Of a stretch of DNA of 55,807 nucleotides, positions 1-9,291 are shown in pieces. A program made the position numbers and the translations under genes. How positions within the stretch are numbered: position 1 is the first letter of the stretch; each line of letters begins with the position of its first letter. The DNA lies in NCBI GenBank assembly GCA_021323535.1, contig JAJONO010000053.1:1-55807 (forward strand), written 5' to 3'. Source of the DNA: Bacteroidota bacterium (GTDB taxonomy: Bacteria; Bacteroidota; Bacteroidia; B-17B0; Aurantibacillaceae). Under the pieces are notes generated by a model. The model was not told the DNA's origin. It made no database searches and worked only from the letters and a program-made list of their open reading frames with translations.

Positions 1-93
<93 letters not shown>

Positions 94-100
94 TTTAAAT

Positions 101-133
101 AAAAAGCCTCAGCTATCGCTGGGGCTTTTTTGC
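101..133 (+). terminator. rRNA operon terminator
   Basis: A 9-bp stem (AGCCTCAGC paired with GCTGGGGCT, one G-U pair) with a TATC loop is followed by a run of T. It lies directly downstream of the 5S gene on the same strand. The next gene, on the minus strand, converges on it. Confidence 0.85.
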
Positions 134-190
134 TTTTATATACCCCGTATTATTTAATACAGGCATCCTGGTAAACTTTTATCATCAGGA

Positions 191-3100
191 CTAGATTCTG
201 ATACCCATTACACATACATCGTCCGTCTGATCCGTTGTTTTTCTCCATTCCTCAAATTTCTTTTCTAAAAAATTCCTCTGTAGTCCAATCGGTAATTCAC
301 ATGCTTGCGACAAAATCTCTTTAAATCTTCTGTAATTTAATTTCTTATCGTCGTTTCCTCCAAACTGATCAGCATACCCGTCTGAAAACAAATAGATGTT
401 GTCTCCTGGTAATAAATCAAATTCACATGACTCATAGTTGCTGATGTTTTCATTTATTAAACCGATTGCTTGTTTGGTAGGATGTAAAATAGTAAGCTGA
501 GCTTTTTCCGATACCTTTCTGAAAATATAAACGGGGTTGTTGGCCCCAGAGTAATAAAGCGTTTGACTACTGTAGTCAATTCCAATTAGTGCAATATCCA
601 TCCCGTCTTTTACTTTTATTTTTGAGTCTGATGATTGATTTAAAGTGGAAATAATACTTTTGTTTAACTGATCAAGAATTTCATTTATTCTTCTTCCGTG
701 ATTTGTGTTCAGAGATTGCTTTAAAAAATCATTGGCAACAATACTCAGGAAGGCTCCCGGTACACCATGCCCCGTGCAATCTACAACTGCAGCGAGAGAC
801 AAAGTAACCTGCTCGTTAATTTTTAAAGGAGCCGACCAATAAAAATCACCACTAACAATGTCTTTCGGTTTATAAAGAACAAAATATTTTTTCAGAAAAA
901 GTTTATTCATAAGGCTTTCCGGTGGTAATAAGGAATCCTGTATTCTTTTTGCGTAATTAATACTATCAGTAATATCTTTATTCTTATGCTCGAGCTCTAC
1001 TTTTATTTTTTCAACTTCTTCCTTTTCTCTTTGCAATAAAAAAGTTTTCTGCTTCACCGTATCCTGTAACAAAATCTGCGTCTTTTTAAGACTATTAATT
1101 CTTATATACACACTTACATAAGTCAGAATAACAATCATGGTGATCAACAGAAAATAAAACCACATTTTTTTCCATATAGGAGGTTCTATCCTTAATGAAA
1201 TTCTTGCAGGCACAGATGAATAGATGCCGTTTGAATTACTGGCCACTACTTCAAAAACGTAGTCTCCGTCGTTTAACCGCGGAAAATCGGCATTTGAAAA
1301 TGTAGTTGATTTCCAGAACGAATCTATTCCGAGTAAACGATATTTGTATTTTATACTTTGAGGATCTGTAAGCGAAATTGCCTTATAATCTACTTTAAGA
1401 GAATAATAACCGTATTTTTTTTTGATGGATTCACTTGCCGGATGCTGAACGCCATTGAGACTGATGCCAGTGATAAATAAACGCGGAATAACTTCATTAT
1501 TGCCGCCCATATCCGAATCATAATGAACAATTCCCTGCGAGGTGCCAAACCATAGATTACTATAGTTGTCTTTATGGATAGCATTCAGGTTATTTTCATT
1601 GAATAATAAGCCGTTTTTGTTTGTAATACTATTGAATAAAGTATGAATCTCTTTCTTCTCGCTTAGGCCATTGCGGTGAGTTACCCAAACAGAGTTATTA
1701 TCATCTGCTATAATACCACTGCAGTAATTGGAAAGAAGCCCGTTTTTATCAGTAAAACATGAAAATAATTTATTGTCATATTTAAATACGCCATCGCCGT
1801 CGGTCGCAATCCAGATATTGCCATTTTTATCTTCTGTAACACAATTTATATTGAATGAATTTAGACCAGGAATATTTTTAAACGGCACCACTTTTCTTTC
1901 GTAAATATAATAGGGTGGAGAACCATGCGACGAGACCCATATCCGTCCACGGCTGTCGGAAAATAAATCGATAATGTTATTATGAAGTAAACCATTTGTA
2001 GTTGTTACCAGTTCTGTTTCATTTGTCTCAGTATCGTATGAGTATAATCCATTAGTGGTTCCAATTAGGATCCTGTTTTCTTTTTCTATTATGCAATTAA
2101 CCGATAAATTATAAAGCTTATTTTTCTTAGAAAAATCTTCAAATTTGAGTTTAGATTTATCATATTTGTATACACCGTTTTCGGAGGTACCTATCCACAG
2201 CTGATTTTTTGAATCATAATGTAACGCAGTTATTCTATCAGTTACAAATCCATTATTTTTATCAAAAAAATGAAATGAATTTGTTGTTTTATCAAAATAG
2301 CAAAGCCCCTTGTCGGTACCAATCCACAAATTCCCCTGGTCATCATTAACCAGCTTTTTAATATTTGTTCTTTGCAAACCTTCCTTTGCTCCAAAAAAGG
2401 AAAATTTTTCTATTGGTTTTTCAATTAACCCACCACCAAAGGTGCCAAACCACATATTACCTTCATTGTCCTGGTAAATAGATTGAATATATTGGTTCTT
2501 CAAACCGTTATTTTTATCCATCTTAAGAACTGTGAAAGAAGAATTATTTTTATTGTCAAGAATAACTTTTCTGATCCCTTCCCCGAATAGTCCTACCCAT
2601 AAATTCCCGGCCTGATCGGCAAAAAGACAAGTGATTTTTTGTTTTTCGGAATTAAGTTCATTCTGAATGTGTAAATTTTCAGTGAATGATAAACCGTTCC
2701 GTTCTATTTTATAAACTCCTTCTCCTTCCACTAATATCCAAAAGGATGAGGCTTTCTCTGATGCCGGAATAACCTGTTTTACGTTTTTGTAATCAAAGAA
2801 AGAAATGGTATGTATTAATTCAGTTTTATTTCCACCGCTTCTTTTTAAAAGTTTAAGTCCGTCAGAAGTTCCAACGATTATCTCTCCACCAGGAATAAAA
2901 CAAAACCAGTTAATTTCTTTAATTTCTTCGGGCGATACACAGGCAACATTCATGTTTACATCAATCCTGAATAAACCGCCTCCAAGAGTAGAAACCCATA
3001 TGTTATTTTGAATATCTTCGGTTATGTGGGTTACTTTGTGATCTTTTAGCTGATCACTTTTAAGATGAAAGAATTTTCCTTCTTTAAAACAGGAAACTCC

Positions 3101-3394
3101 GTTTTGATTATGGCCGAGCCATACCGTTCCTTTTGAATCGATATAATGAGTAGTTACAAAATTGCCGGAAATAATTTTGTTTTTGTATGTTTTAAAATTA
3201 GTTCCGTCAAAAATGCATAATCCTTCACCTGTAGATAAATGAAGGAACCCATTAGATGATTGGGAAATACAATAAATATATTCGTCATTCAGACCGTTTT
3301 CTTCGGAGTAGTTTCTGAAGTTGTAAGTTTGTGTATATCCACGGAATACCTCGGTTAAACTGAAAATAAGGAACAAAATGTATTTAAGTTTCAT
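191..3394 (-). CDS. Propeller-Y_Y_Y sensor with SpoIIE/PP2C phosphatase output
   Basis: A 1067-residue membrane sensor phosphatase. Residues 1-22 are a signal peptide. About 25-640 is a run of two-component-regulator propeller blades (repeated WxGT/WVSS and D.xGNxW motifs), about 650-735 a Y_Y_Y domain, and 744-765 a membrane helix, then a coiled coil to about 815. The PP2C/SpoIIE domain fills about 840-1067, with DCTGHG at 872 and SDGYADQFGG near 1005 as metal-binding motifs. The layout implies periplasmic ligand sensing and cytoplasmic Ser/Thr dephosphorylation of a partner such as an anti-sigma antagonist; none is seen nearby. Unlike classical hybrid propeller sensors it has no histidine kinase. 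It is the last gene of the T9SS-like operon, 10 bases after its neighbour, so its signal may concern that cassette. Confidence 0.88.
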   Translation of the reverse strand: MKLKYILFLIFSLTEVFRGYTQTYNFRNYSEENGLNDEYIYCISQSSNGFLHLSTGEGLCIFDGTNFKTYKNKIISGNFVTTHYIDSKGTVWLGHNQNGVSCFKEGKFFHLKSDQLKDHKVTHITEDIQNNIWVSTLGGGLFRIDVNMNVACVSPEEIKEINWFCFIPGGEIIVGTSDGLKLLKRSGGNKTELIHTISFFDYKNVKQVIPASEKASSFWILVEGEGVYKIERNGLSFTENLHIQNELNSEKQKITCLFADQAGNLWVGLFGEGIRKVILDNKNNSSFTVLKMDKNNGLKNQYIQSIYQDNEGNMWFGTFGGGLIEKPIEKFSFFGAKEGLQRTNIKKLVNDDQGNLWIGTDKGLCYFDKTTNSFHFFDKNNGFVTDRITALHYDSKNQLWIGTSENGVYKYDKSKLKFEDFSKKNKLYNLSVNCIIEKENRILIGTTNGLYSYDTETNETELVTTTNGLLHNNIIDLFSDSRGRIWVSSHGSPPYYIYERKVVPFKNIPGLNSFNINCVTEDKNGNIWIATDGDGVFKYDNKLFSCFTDKNGLLSNYCSGIIADDNNSVWVTHRNGLSEKKEIHTLFNSITNKNGLLFNENNLNAIHKDNYSNLWFGTSQGIVHYDSDMGGNNEVIPRLFITGISLNGVQHPASESIKKKYGYYSLKVDYKAISLTDPQSIKYKYRLLGIDSFWKSTTFSNADFPRLNDGDYVFEVVASNSNGIYSSVPARISLRIEPPIWKKMWFYFLLITMIVILTYVSVYIRINSLKKTQILLQDTVKQKTFLLQREKEEVEKIKVELEHKNKDITDSINYAKRIQDSLLPPESLMNKLFLKKYFVLYKPKDIVSGDFYWSAPLKINEQVTLSLAAVVDCTGHGVPGAFLSIVANDFLKQSLNTNHGRRINEILDQLNKSIISTLNQSSDSKIKVKDGMDIALIGIDYSSQTLYYSGANNPVYIFRKVSEKAQLTILHPTKQAIGLINENISNYESCEFDLLPGDNIYLFSDGYADQFGGNDDKKLNYRRFKEILSQACELPIGLQRNFLEKKFEEWRKTTDQTDDVCVMGIRI

Positions 3395-3404
3395 AGCAAA
3401 TAAT

Positions 3405-4370
3405 TTAGTCTTCTACTTTTACACCTATTTTATAGGCGTATTTTGGGATCCCGCCGATAGGAGAAGTAAAGAAAGGCATCAGTTCTCCATATTGATTTGA
3501 AATAAACACAACTATATTGTTGTTCTTGATGTCTTTTTGTTTTACAAATTGCACATCAAGAGAGGTATTTATTTCGGGTTTTGAAATTCTATGCGTGCTT
3601 TCGAGCCATGTGCCTTCAACCGAAGGTATATTCACATCGCCCTTTTTTGCAACTGAAACAACACGGATAAGTCCATCGTTGTCGAAATCGAAAATTTTAA
3701 TTTTTACCGCTGTTACGTTTTGCGACACAAAGGGGTAAAGATGAGAAGTGGAACCCTTCGAATCGGCCAGCCTGAAACAATATTCATAAGCAAAACCATT
3801 TCCTCCCTCAACAGGTTTGTTTTCATCGGCGTTTGATGATAAAAAAAGCCTGTACAGGTTTCCATCATCACCTTCAAGACCTTCAATAACTACTTTTAAA
3901 ACCCTACCGCCAATATCATTTTGTAATTCTCCCTCAATTGGATTAAAGGGCCCAAAACTGTACCATTTACCATCATAGTTTTTTTCGTTACTGAAGGTTT
4001 GTGTAGCGAGCAGGGTGCCACTTTTATAATTACCCGTAGGATCAGGGTTTTTAGCTGCAGGGTCTGAATGCGCTTTGTTGCCTCCGTAAATCGAAAACCT
4101 TGTTTTGCTGTTAAACGGTCCATGATTTTCATCAATGGTTCCTCCTGTTTCCGGATCAAGGATTCTTATATAAACTGGTTTTTTATATGATTCGGGAATT
4201 ACAAAGAAAAAAGTTTGTACAAAATCATCATCACCCCAGTGTTTATCGGAATTTTTACTGAACGTGCAGATGTAAGGAATTTGTTCTTCTTCGGACGGGA
4301 TTTGTTGCGCCAGTACGTTTGAAGTAATTATTAAAAATAATAATAAGAGTATGTATTTATTTTGATGCAT
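3405..4370 (-). CDS. Secreted protein of unknown function in T9SS-like operon
   Basis: A 321-residue protein with a clear Sec signal peptide (hydrophobic residues 5-19, cleavage near VLAQQ). I do not recognise the mature part. It is acidic and Gly/Asp/Asn rich, looks like a beta-sandwich, and lacks a C-terminal T9SS sorting domain and cysteine pairs. Its start overlaps the end of the upstream PD40-PKD gene by 14 bases, so the two are translationally coupled, and the SpoIIE sensor follows after 10 bases. Context suggests an exported partner of the PorP/PD40 envelope assembly. This is inference from position only. Confidence 0.75.
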   Translation of the reverse strand: MHQNKYILLLLFLIITSNVLAQQIPSEEEQIPYICTFSKNSDKHWGDDDFVQTFFFVIPESYKKPVYIRILDPETGGTIDENHGPFNSKTRFSIYGGNKAHSDPAAKNPDPTGNYKSGTLLATQTFSNEKNYDGKWYSFGPFNPIEGELQNDIGGRVLKVVIEGLEGDDGNLYRLFLSSNADENKPVEGGNGFAYEYCFRLADSKGSTSHLYPFVSQNVTAVKIKIFDFDNDGLIRVVSVAKKGDVNIPSVEGTWLESTHRISKPEINTSLDVQFVKQKDIKNNNIVVFISNQYGELMPFFTSPIGGIPKYAYKIGVKVED

Positions 4371-5805
4371 AAATTTTCTGGTCTCTGACCACGATTTGTT
4401 TTTCGACTTTTAGTTTTTCTATTTTACCTGTTGACTGGTTTTTTGCTTCAACCAATAATTCTACGGTATAGTATCCTTTTTTCTGGTAAGTGTGTTTCAC
4501 AGCTGCTCCTTCATTGTATTTTCCGTCGCCAAACGACCAGTATGTTTTATTAATAGTGTATTTTTTAAGGGCCGATGATCGGGAAAGCACAATGTCATTT
4601 CCGGTAATAATGGTATCTCTAGAATTAATACTTATTTGTTCCGGTTCTTCTACGGTTAATGAATAACTGGCCTGGCTCTGAAAAACTTCGCCCGAAACTT
4701 TTTGTACAATGTTTAGGTCAACAGTGTAATGGCCGGGTTTATTATAGCAGTGTTTTATTTTTTCTCCCCTGGCTTTCTGGCCATCGCCAAAGTTCCATTC
4801 ATATGTAAGATCGAGCGTGTCTCTTCCGCTAATGACCGATTCTTCGTAAAACGTGTAACAGAATTTATCTTTAGCGACAAATTTATTAAAGTCGGATAAT
4901 TGAGGTATCCAGGTATAGAAATAAAAAATATCGTCTTTATTCTGGGCAATTCTGTCGGAAGAAAAATAACCTGAAGTGCCTGAAGAATCTATAAACACGC
5001 CAAAATCATCTGACCCGGAATTTATTGGTAATTCAGGATGATAGATCTTTTCTTTTTTGTCGAGAAAAGTGAAATAAATATCCAGCTTGCCATAGCCCTC
5101 TTTTCTGTTGCTGGAAAAATAAAGCTTATTATCTTTTGTCAGAAAAGGAAAGACTTCATTGTTCTCTGAATTTATTTTTTTTCCAAGATTTGTAGCTTTT
5201 GTCCATACATTATTTTCCAGTCGCACCTGATAAAGGTCCATCCCTCCAAAGCCACCGCTTACATCTGATGAAAAGATAATCGTTTTTTCGTTCTGCGAAA
5301 GAGTAGGGTGGCAGGAAGAAAAGCCGGCTGGACAAAACGACATTTCTTCGGGGGCGGACCAGCCATTCTCTGTTTTTTTTGATCTGAAAATTTTTAAAAG
5401 ATTGGAGGCATCGTTAGATGTAAAATAAATAATGTCGCCCTTTTTATTAAAACAAAAGGGCCCTTCGTTGTGTTTACTGTTTATTTCCCCATCAAGGCTC
5501 TTTACTTTTGAAAAAGTAATTGAATCAATTTTTTTTGTATAGAAGAGATCGGTTGTTTCGGCGTTGTTTTTATCATCGGCGTAAACCACTCCTAATTCGT
5601 TGTATCTCGACGAAACAAAAAAAAGTTTCCCGTTCAGAATGAACGGACAAAAATCTGAGTTCTCGGAGTTAACTTTTAATCGTTTTATTTTAATACGAGA
5701 TGAGTCTTCTTTTTTAGAAGAAGCTTTAATGGCCTTATTTTCATTTTGTGAAAATAAATTCAGCGCACCCAGGCAAGTAATTATTAAACAAATTTGCTTC
5801 AGCAT
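4357..5805 (-). CDS. PD40 beta-propeller and tandem PKD protein
   Basis: A 482-residue exported protein. After the signal peptide (1-20), residues about 45-290 hold WD40-like PD40 repeats (SSDVSGGFGGMDLY, SSNRKEGYGKLDIY, FFSSDR). Two PKD domains follow at about 315-386 and 395-474, each with a WxFGDG strand and a Y..(K)GYYTVEL-type strand. PD40 proteins next to PorP/SprF are typical of T9SS accessory (PorE/SprE-related) lipoproteins and scaffolds, but here the usual OmpA peptidoglycan-binding domain is replaced by PKD repeats. The start shares one base with the PorP stop (TAATG), a sign of translational coupling. Role inferred: periplasmic or surface scaffold. Confidence 0.82.
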   Translation of the reverse strand: MLKQICLIITCLGALNLFSQNENKAIKASSKKEDSSRIKIKRLKVNSENSDFCPFILNGKLFFVSSRYNELGVVYADDKNNAETTDLFYTKKIDSITFSKVKSLDGEINSKHNEGPFCFNKKGDIIYFTSNDASNLLKIFRSKKTENGWSAPEEMSFCPAGFSSCHPTLSQNEKTIIFSSDVSGGFGGMDLYQVRLENNVWTKATNLGKKINSENNEVFPFLTKDNKLYFSSNRKEGYGKLDIYFTFLDKKEKIYHPELPINSGSDDFGVFIDSSGTSGYFSSDRIAQNKDDIFYFYTWIPQLSDFNKFVAKDKFCYTFYEESVISGRDTLDLTYEWNFGDGQKARGEKIKHCYNKPGHYTVDLNIVQKVSGEVFQSQASYSLTVEEPEQISINSRDTIITGNDIVLSRSSALKKYTINKTYWSFGDGKYNEGAAVKHTYQKKGYYTVELLVEAKNQSTGKIEKLKVEKQIVVRDQKIYASK

Positions 5806-6683
5806 TAAAAGTATCTTGTACTTAAAGATTCAACTTTGTAACGGAACAAATAACGAAGCAGCACTTCATGACTTCCAATACAGTACGTATTCAACTTTGT
5901 AAGAGTGTGATCGTAGCCGTATCCAAAGCGAAACTGATCGTTTAAACGCAGGTCAAGAAAAGCAATTAAAGAAGTATTTAAAGTATAACCGGCTCCAACA
6001 CCAATGATATCTTTCCAGTAAAAAGAACCAGACACGTTTGCAGCAACCGGAGAATTGAAAATATATTTTACAAAGACTGCAGGTTTAAATTTTAAGGTGC
6101 TTGTTATGTCGGCGAGGTAACCGGTATGAAATAATAAGGAACGGTATTTATCAAAATATCCATTGAGTAAATCGGGCGCTGATGCTCCAATGAAAAAACG
6201 TTTTGAATAATAAAATGTTCCGGCTCCTGCATTTAACACTGTGTTTCTTTGAATTACAGAATTAAAACTGGGATCATTGACTTCAATTGTATGAAGTTTG
6301 CTTTGGTTGGAAGTATACGTGTCAAAACCAGCCTGAAGCCCAAAGGATAAATAGCCGTTAATTAATCTTAATCTGTATGCATAAGCCAGGCTGGCCCTGG
6401 TATGATTAAATACACCATATTGATCGTTCATTGCGAGAAATCCAAGATTGACCTTCTTACTTCTAATGGGAGCATCTATACCAAATGAAATTGTTTCGGG
6501 AGCACCCTCTATACCAATCCATTGCTTACGGTAGTGGGCCGACATGTTCAGAGCCTCCCTGCTTCCTGCACAAGCCGGATTAAAAAAGAAACCATTGAAG
6601 ATGTACTGAATATAATCGCTACGGTGCTGCGAAAATAAACTGATAGAAAATACCAATAATATAATCAGTAAATTAAATTTCAT
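5805..6683 (-). CDS. PorP/SprF family type IX secretion membrane protein
   Basis: A 292-residue outer-membrane beta-barrel protein. A signal peptide (1-18) is followed by the diagnostic family start: QYIFNGFFFNPACAGS, then YRKQWIGIEGAPET near residues 50-62, and alternating amphipathic strands ending in a family-like GYGYDHTLTKL stretch. PorP/SprF proteins work with T9SS to hold type B (gliding-motility C-terminal) cargo at the surface. The upstream gene here encodes such a cargo and overlaps by four bases (ATGA), giving a cognate cargo/anchor pair. Confidence 0.95.
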   Translation of the reverse strand: MKFNLLIILLVFSISLFSQHRSDYIQYIFNGFFFNPACAGSREALNMSAHYRKQWIGIEGAPETISFGIDAPIRSKKVNLGFLAMNDQYGVFNHTRASLAYAYRLRLINGYLSFGLQAGFDTYTSNQSKLHTIEVNDPSFNSVIQRNTVLNAGAGTFYYSKRFFIGASAPDLLNGYFDKYRSLLFHTGYLADITSTLKFKPAVFVKYIFNSPVAANVSGSFYWKDIIGVGAGYTLNTSLIAFLDLRLNDQFRFGYGYDHTLTKLNTYCIGSHEVLLRYLFRYKVESLSTRYF

Positions 6684-9157
6684 TTCTCATGTTTTAAAAC
6701 TATAAATCCCGTATAGTTTGTTTTCGATGGTATTTCAAGTGTATAGTAGTAGGTGTCGTCTGCCAGCCTTGCATTGTCCATGTTACTTCCTCGCCAGTTA
6801 TTGCGGTAATTATCGTTATAATAAACCAGGCTGCCCCAGCGGTTATAAACATAAAATCTTACATTTTCATAACGATCAAGTGAAGGAATAGTAAAAGCGT
6901 CGTTGATATTATCTCCATTAGGGGAGAAGGCGTTTGGAAATTCGAGAGGAGAAAGATAAATGCTGATGTCGTCGCTGTTATCAGGACATGATCCGTTTTT
7001 GAGTGTCCATCTTAAACGATTTTGTCCCTCTGCTATTAACGTGATCTTTGCTTTTGGATCGTTGATGTTGCTAAAGGTCACATCTCCTTCCAGTATACTC
7101 CAGGTTCCTGTACCCGCGGAAGGAGTGTTAGCGCTTAATTGAAAAACAGGAAGATCAACTGTTAGGTCGGGTCCTGCATAAGCTATATCGGTAGCCGCAT
7201 CACGGATTATTTCCACATCATCGGATGAAGAAGGACAAGCGCCGTTTGAGACGGTCCACCTGAAAACAGATTTTCCTTGTGGTAAATTACTAATGAGTGT
7301 AGAGTTCGAATTTATTGAAACAATAGAAGCGTTTCCTTGTACGAGTGTCCATTTTCCCGAACCTGTTACTGGCAACTGAGCATTAAGGTTTATGCTGGCG
7401 CTGCATACGGTATTATTTTCACCTGCGAAAGCCTGAGATGGAAGAGGGGTATATTTTACTGAAGTTATATTACTTATTGGAACCGGACCGCAGTTTTGGG
7501 AAGTGACAATTTTTCTTCTGTAATACACATCGGAAGATAATTGGGGAGGCGAATAATTTTGCGTTGTGTAGTTTCCGCTTGCCTGTATCCAGAAGTTTCC
7601 ATCGCTACTTTGTTCCCATAAATAGGTAAAGGAACTGCTTGTACCAACCGGCACAGAACCGGCAATACCAGCGGGTTGGGTACCTACGCAAACAGTTTGT
7701 GAACCCGAAATAGTATTGTTGCTTATTTGTGTGCAACCCGTACGGCCAACAAAAATATTTTTGCCTCCTCCGTTAGAAAGAACAATGCTTCCGAATGCAG
7801 CATTATCTTCATACTCTCCGGAAAAATAAACATCGCCGTTATAAAGGCTTAAACCATGCGGTATATCGCGGCCATTATCTCCTGCTTTTTTTGCCCATTG
7901 AAAATTACCTGAAGTATTGAATCCTGTAATAAAGATGTCTTCGTTGCCTGATGAATTCAGGTTAGGCCCCCCGTAGGAGGAAAAATTGAGAGAACTTTTA
8001 AAATATCCCGCTACAACAACGTTCCCATTGCCATCGCAATCTATTTCATAAGGCATTTCATCTCCGTTGGCCGATCCTGTTTGAGACGAAACCCATTGGT
8101 AATTTCCTGTGGTTTTTGAAATGGCAGCAACAAAAATATCTGTTCCTCCCTGGCAATTCTGAGTGAACGTGGCTGAAGGATAAGGGAACACTGCATCGTC
8201 TTTAAAAGAACCAGTTATGTAAATATTGTTTGCATCCTGTGTAATGCCATTTCCTGTTTCCTGATCAGGAGAAGAAGCGTTCGTAATCCACGCAAAGGAT
8301 CCTGAAGGATCAATAGCAAGAATGAACACATCTGTTTTGTCGTTGGATTGTATTGGCATTACATTACACTGTGTGCCTGATCCATCGTATACAGTTAAAT
8401 TATTTTTATAATCGCCAAGAAAATAAACACGATTGTTATCTGCAACAACATCATGACCCGAATCATCTTTATCGCTTCCCGCAGTTACCACCCAGGTACA
8501 TATTCCGGCAGAATTATATTTGGCGCCAAAGAAGTTTTCACCGGCTTGATTAGCGGCGGTATTTTTTGTAGTTGAATTTGTGGAGTAAAATGTGGCAGAC
8601 GAACGGTAGGAGCCAGTAATGTATACAGCATTTCCGTCGGCAAATATTCTCCACACATCTTCATCGTTTGTTCCTCCTAATTTTACTGCCCAGATAAATT
8701 GCCCGGCAGAATTGTATTTAGCAAGATAACCGTCAATACCGCCATTAGCTGTTAAAGTGAAGTCGGAGGCAGAAGGGTCGGCATCAATGATTCCTTTAAA
8801 GGTTCCTGTAACGTAAACATTCCCCGAAGGGTCGGTGGCTACACCTTTTATCTCATCTTCATTTGATCCGCCGATCTTATTGGCCCAGATAATCGTTCCT
8901 GTAGGAGAGTACTTTGTGAGATAACCATCTTTTTGTCCGAACACATTCAGAAAAGAAGATCCGAAAACAGAACTCAGACCTCCCTCAAAACTACCTCCGA
9001 TATATACATCCCCGGTATTCATATCGCATGAAACATCCCAGGCAATTTCATTGTTACCAGAAGTGGCATCTTTCACCCACAGCCAATTCGGAGTTTGAGC
9101 AACAAGTAATGTGCAATTAAAAAAGGCAATAATCCAACAGCATACATCTTTTTTCAT
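6680..9157 (-). CDS. T9SS type B sorted surface protein with SBBP-like repeats
   Basis: An 825-residue secreted protein. The signal peptide is at 1-20. Residues about 25-480 repeat an SBBP-like beta-propeller unit (YLTKYSPTG, G.IIWA.K.GG, D..GNVYVTG.F). About 490-735 holds Ig/PKD-like segments with paired cysteines. The last about 85 residues are a gliding-motility C-terminal (CHU_C, type B) sorting domain: FPNAFSPNGDNIND, then FYVYNRWGSLVY, ending FIVLKHEK. It should be exported by Sec, then by T9SS, and retained by the PorP/SprF protein encoded next. It is the first gene of the operon; no promoter box was confidently found in the 134 bases upstream. Confidence 0.93.
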   Translation of the reverse strand: MKKDVCCWIIAFFNCTLLVAQTPNWLWVKDATSGNNEIAWDVSCDMNTGDVYIGGSFEGGLSSVFGSSFLNVFGQKDGYLTKYSPTGTIIWANKIGGSNEDEIKGVATDPSGNVYVTGTFKGIIDADPSASDFTLTANGGIDGYLAKYNSAGQFIWAVKLGGTNDEDVWRIFADGNAVYITGSYRSSATFYSTNSTTKNTAANQAGENFFGAKYNSAGICTWVVTAGSDKDDSGHDVVADNNRVYFLGDYKNNLTVYDGSGTQCNVMPIQSNDKTDVFILAIDPSGSFAWITNASSPDQETGNGITQDANNIYITGSFKDDAVFPYPSATFTQNCQGGTDIFVAAISKTTGNYQWVSSQTGSANGDEMPYEIDCDGNGNVVVAGYFKSSLNFSSYGGPNLNSSGNEDIFITGFNTSGNFQWAKKAGDNGRDIPHGLSLYNGDVYFSGEYEDNAAFGSIVLSNGGGKNIFVGRTGCTQISNNTISGSQTVCVGTQPAGIAGSVPVGTSSSFTYLWEQSSDGNFWIQASGNYTTQNYSPPQLSSDVYYRRKIVTSQNCGPVPISNITSVKYTPLPSQAFAGENNTVCSASINLNAQLPVTGSGKWTLVQGNASIVSINSNSTLISNLPQGKSVFRWTVSNGACPSSSDDVEIIRDAATDIAYAGPDLTVDLPVFQLSANTPSAGTGTWSILEGDVTFSNINDPKAKITLIAEGQNRLRWTLKNGSCPDNSDDISIYLSPLEFPNAFSPNGDNINDAFTIPSLDRYENVRFYVYNRWGSLVYYNDNYRNNWRGSNMDNARLADDTYYYTLEIPSKTNYTGFIVLKHEK

Positions 9158-9291
9158 CCCTTTTTAGTTTTAAATTCATTCCATTATGATCAGGATAAAT
9201 TCTTATACCAGAAATAAGGATTAGCGGAAACCTTTTGGGCAGAGGGATGCGGGAATGTTACTGAAGGAGTGGGGATTATTTTCTACGTGTT

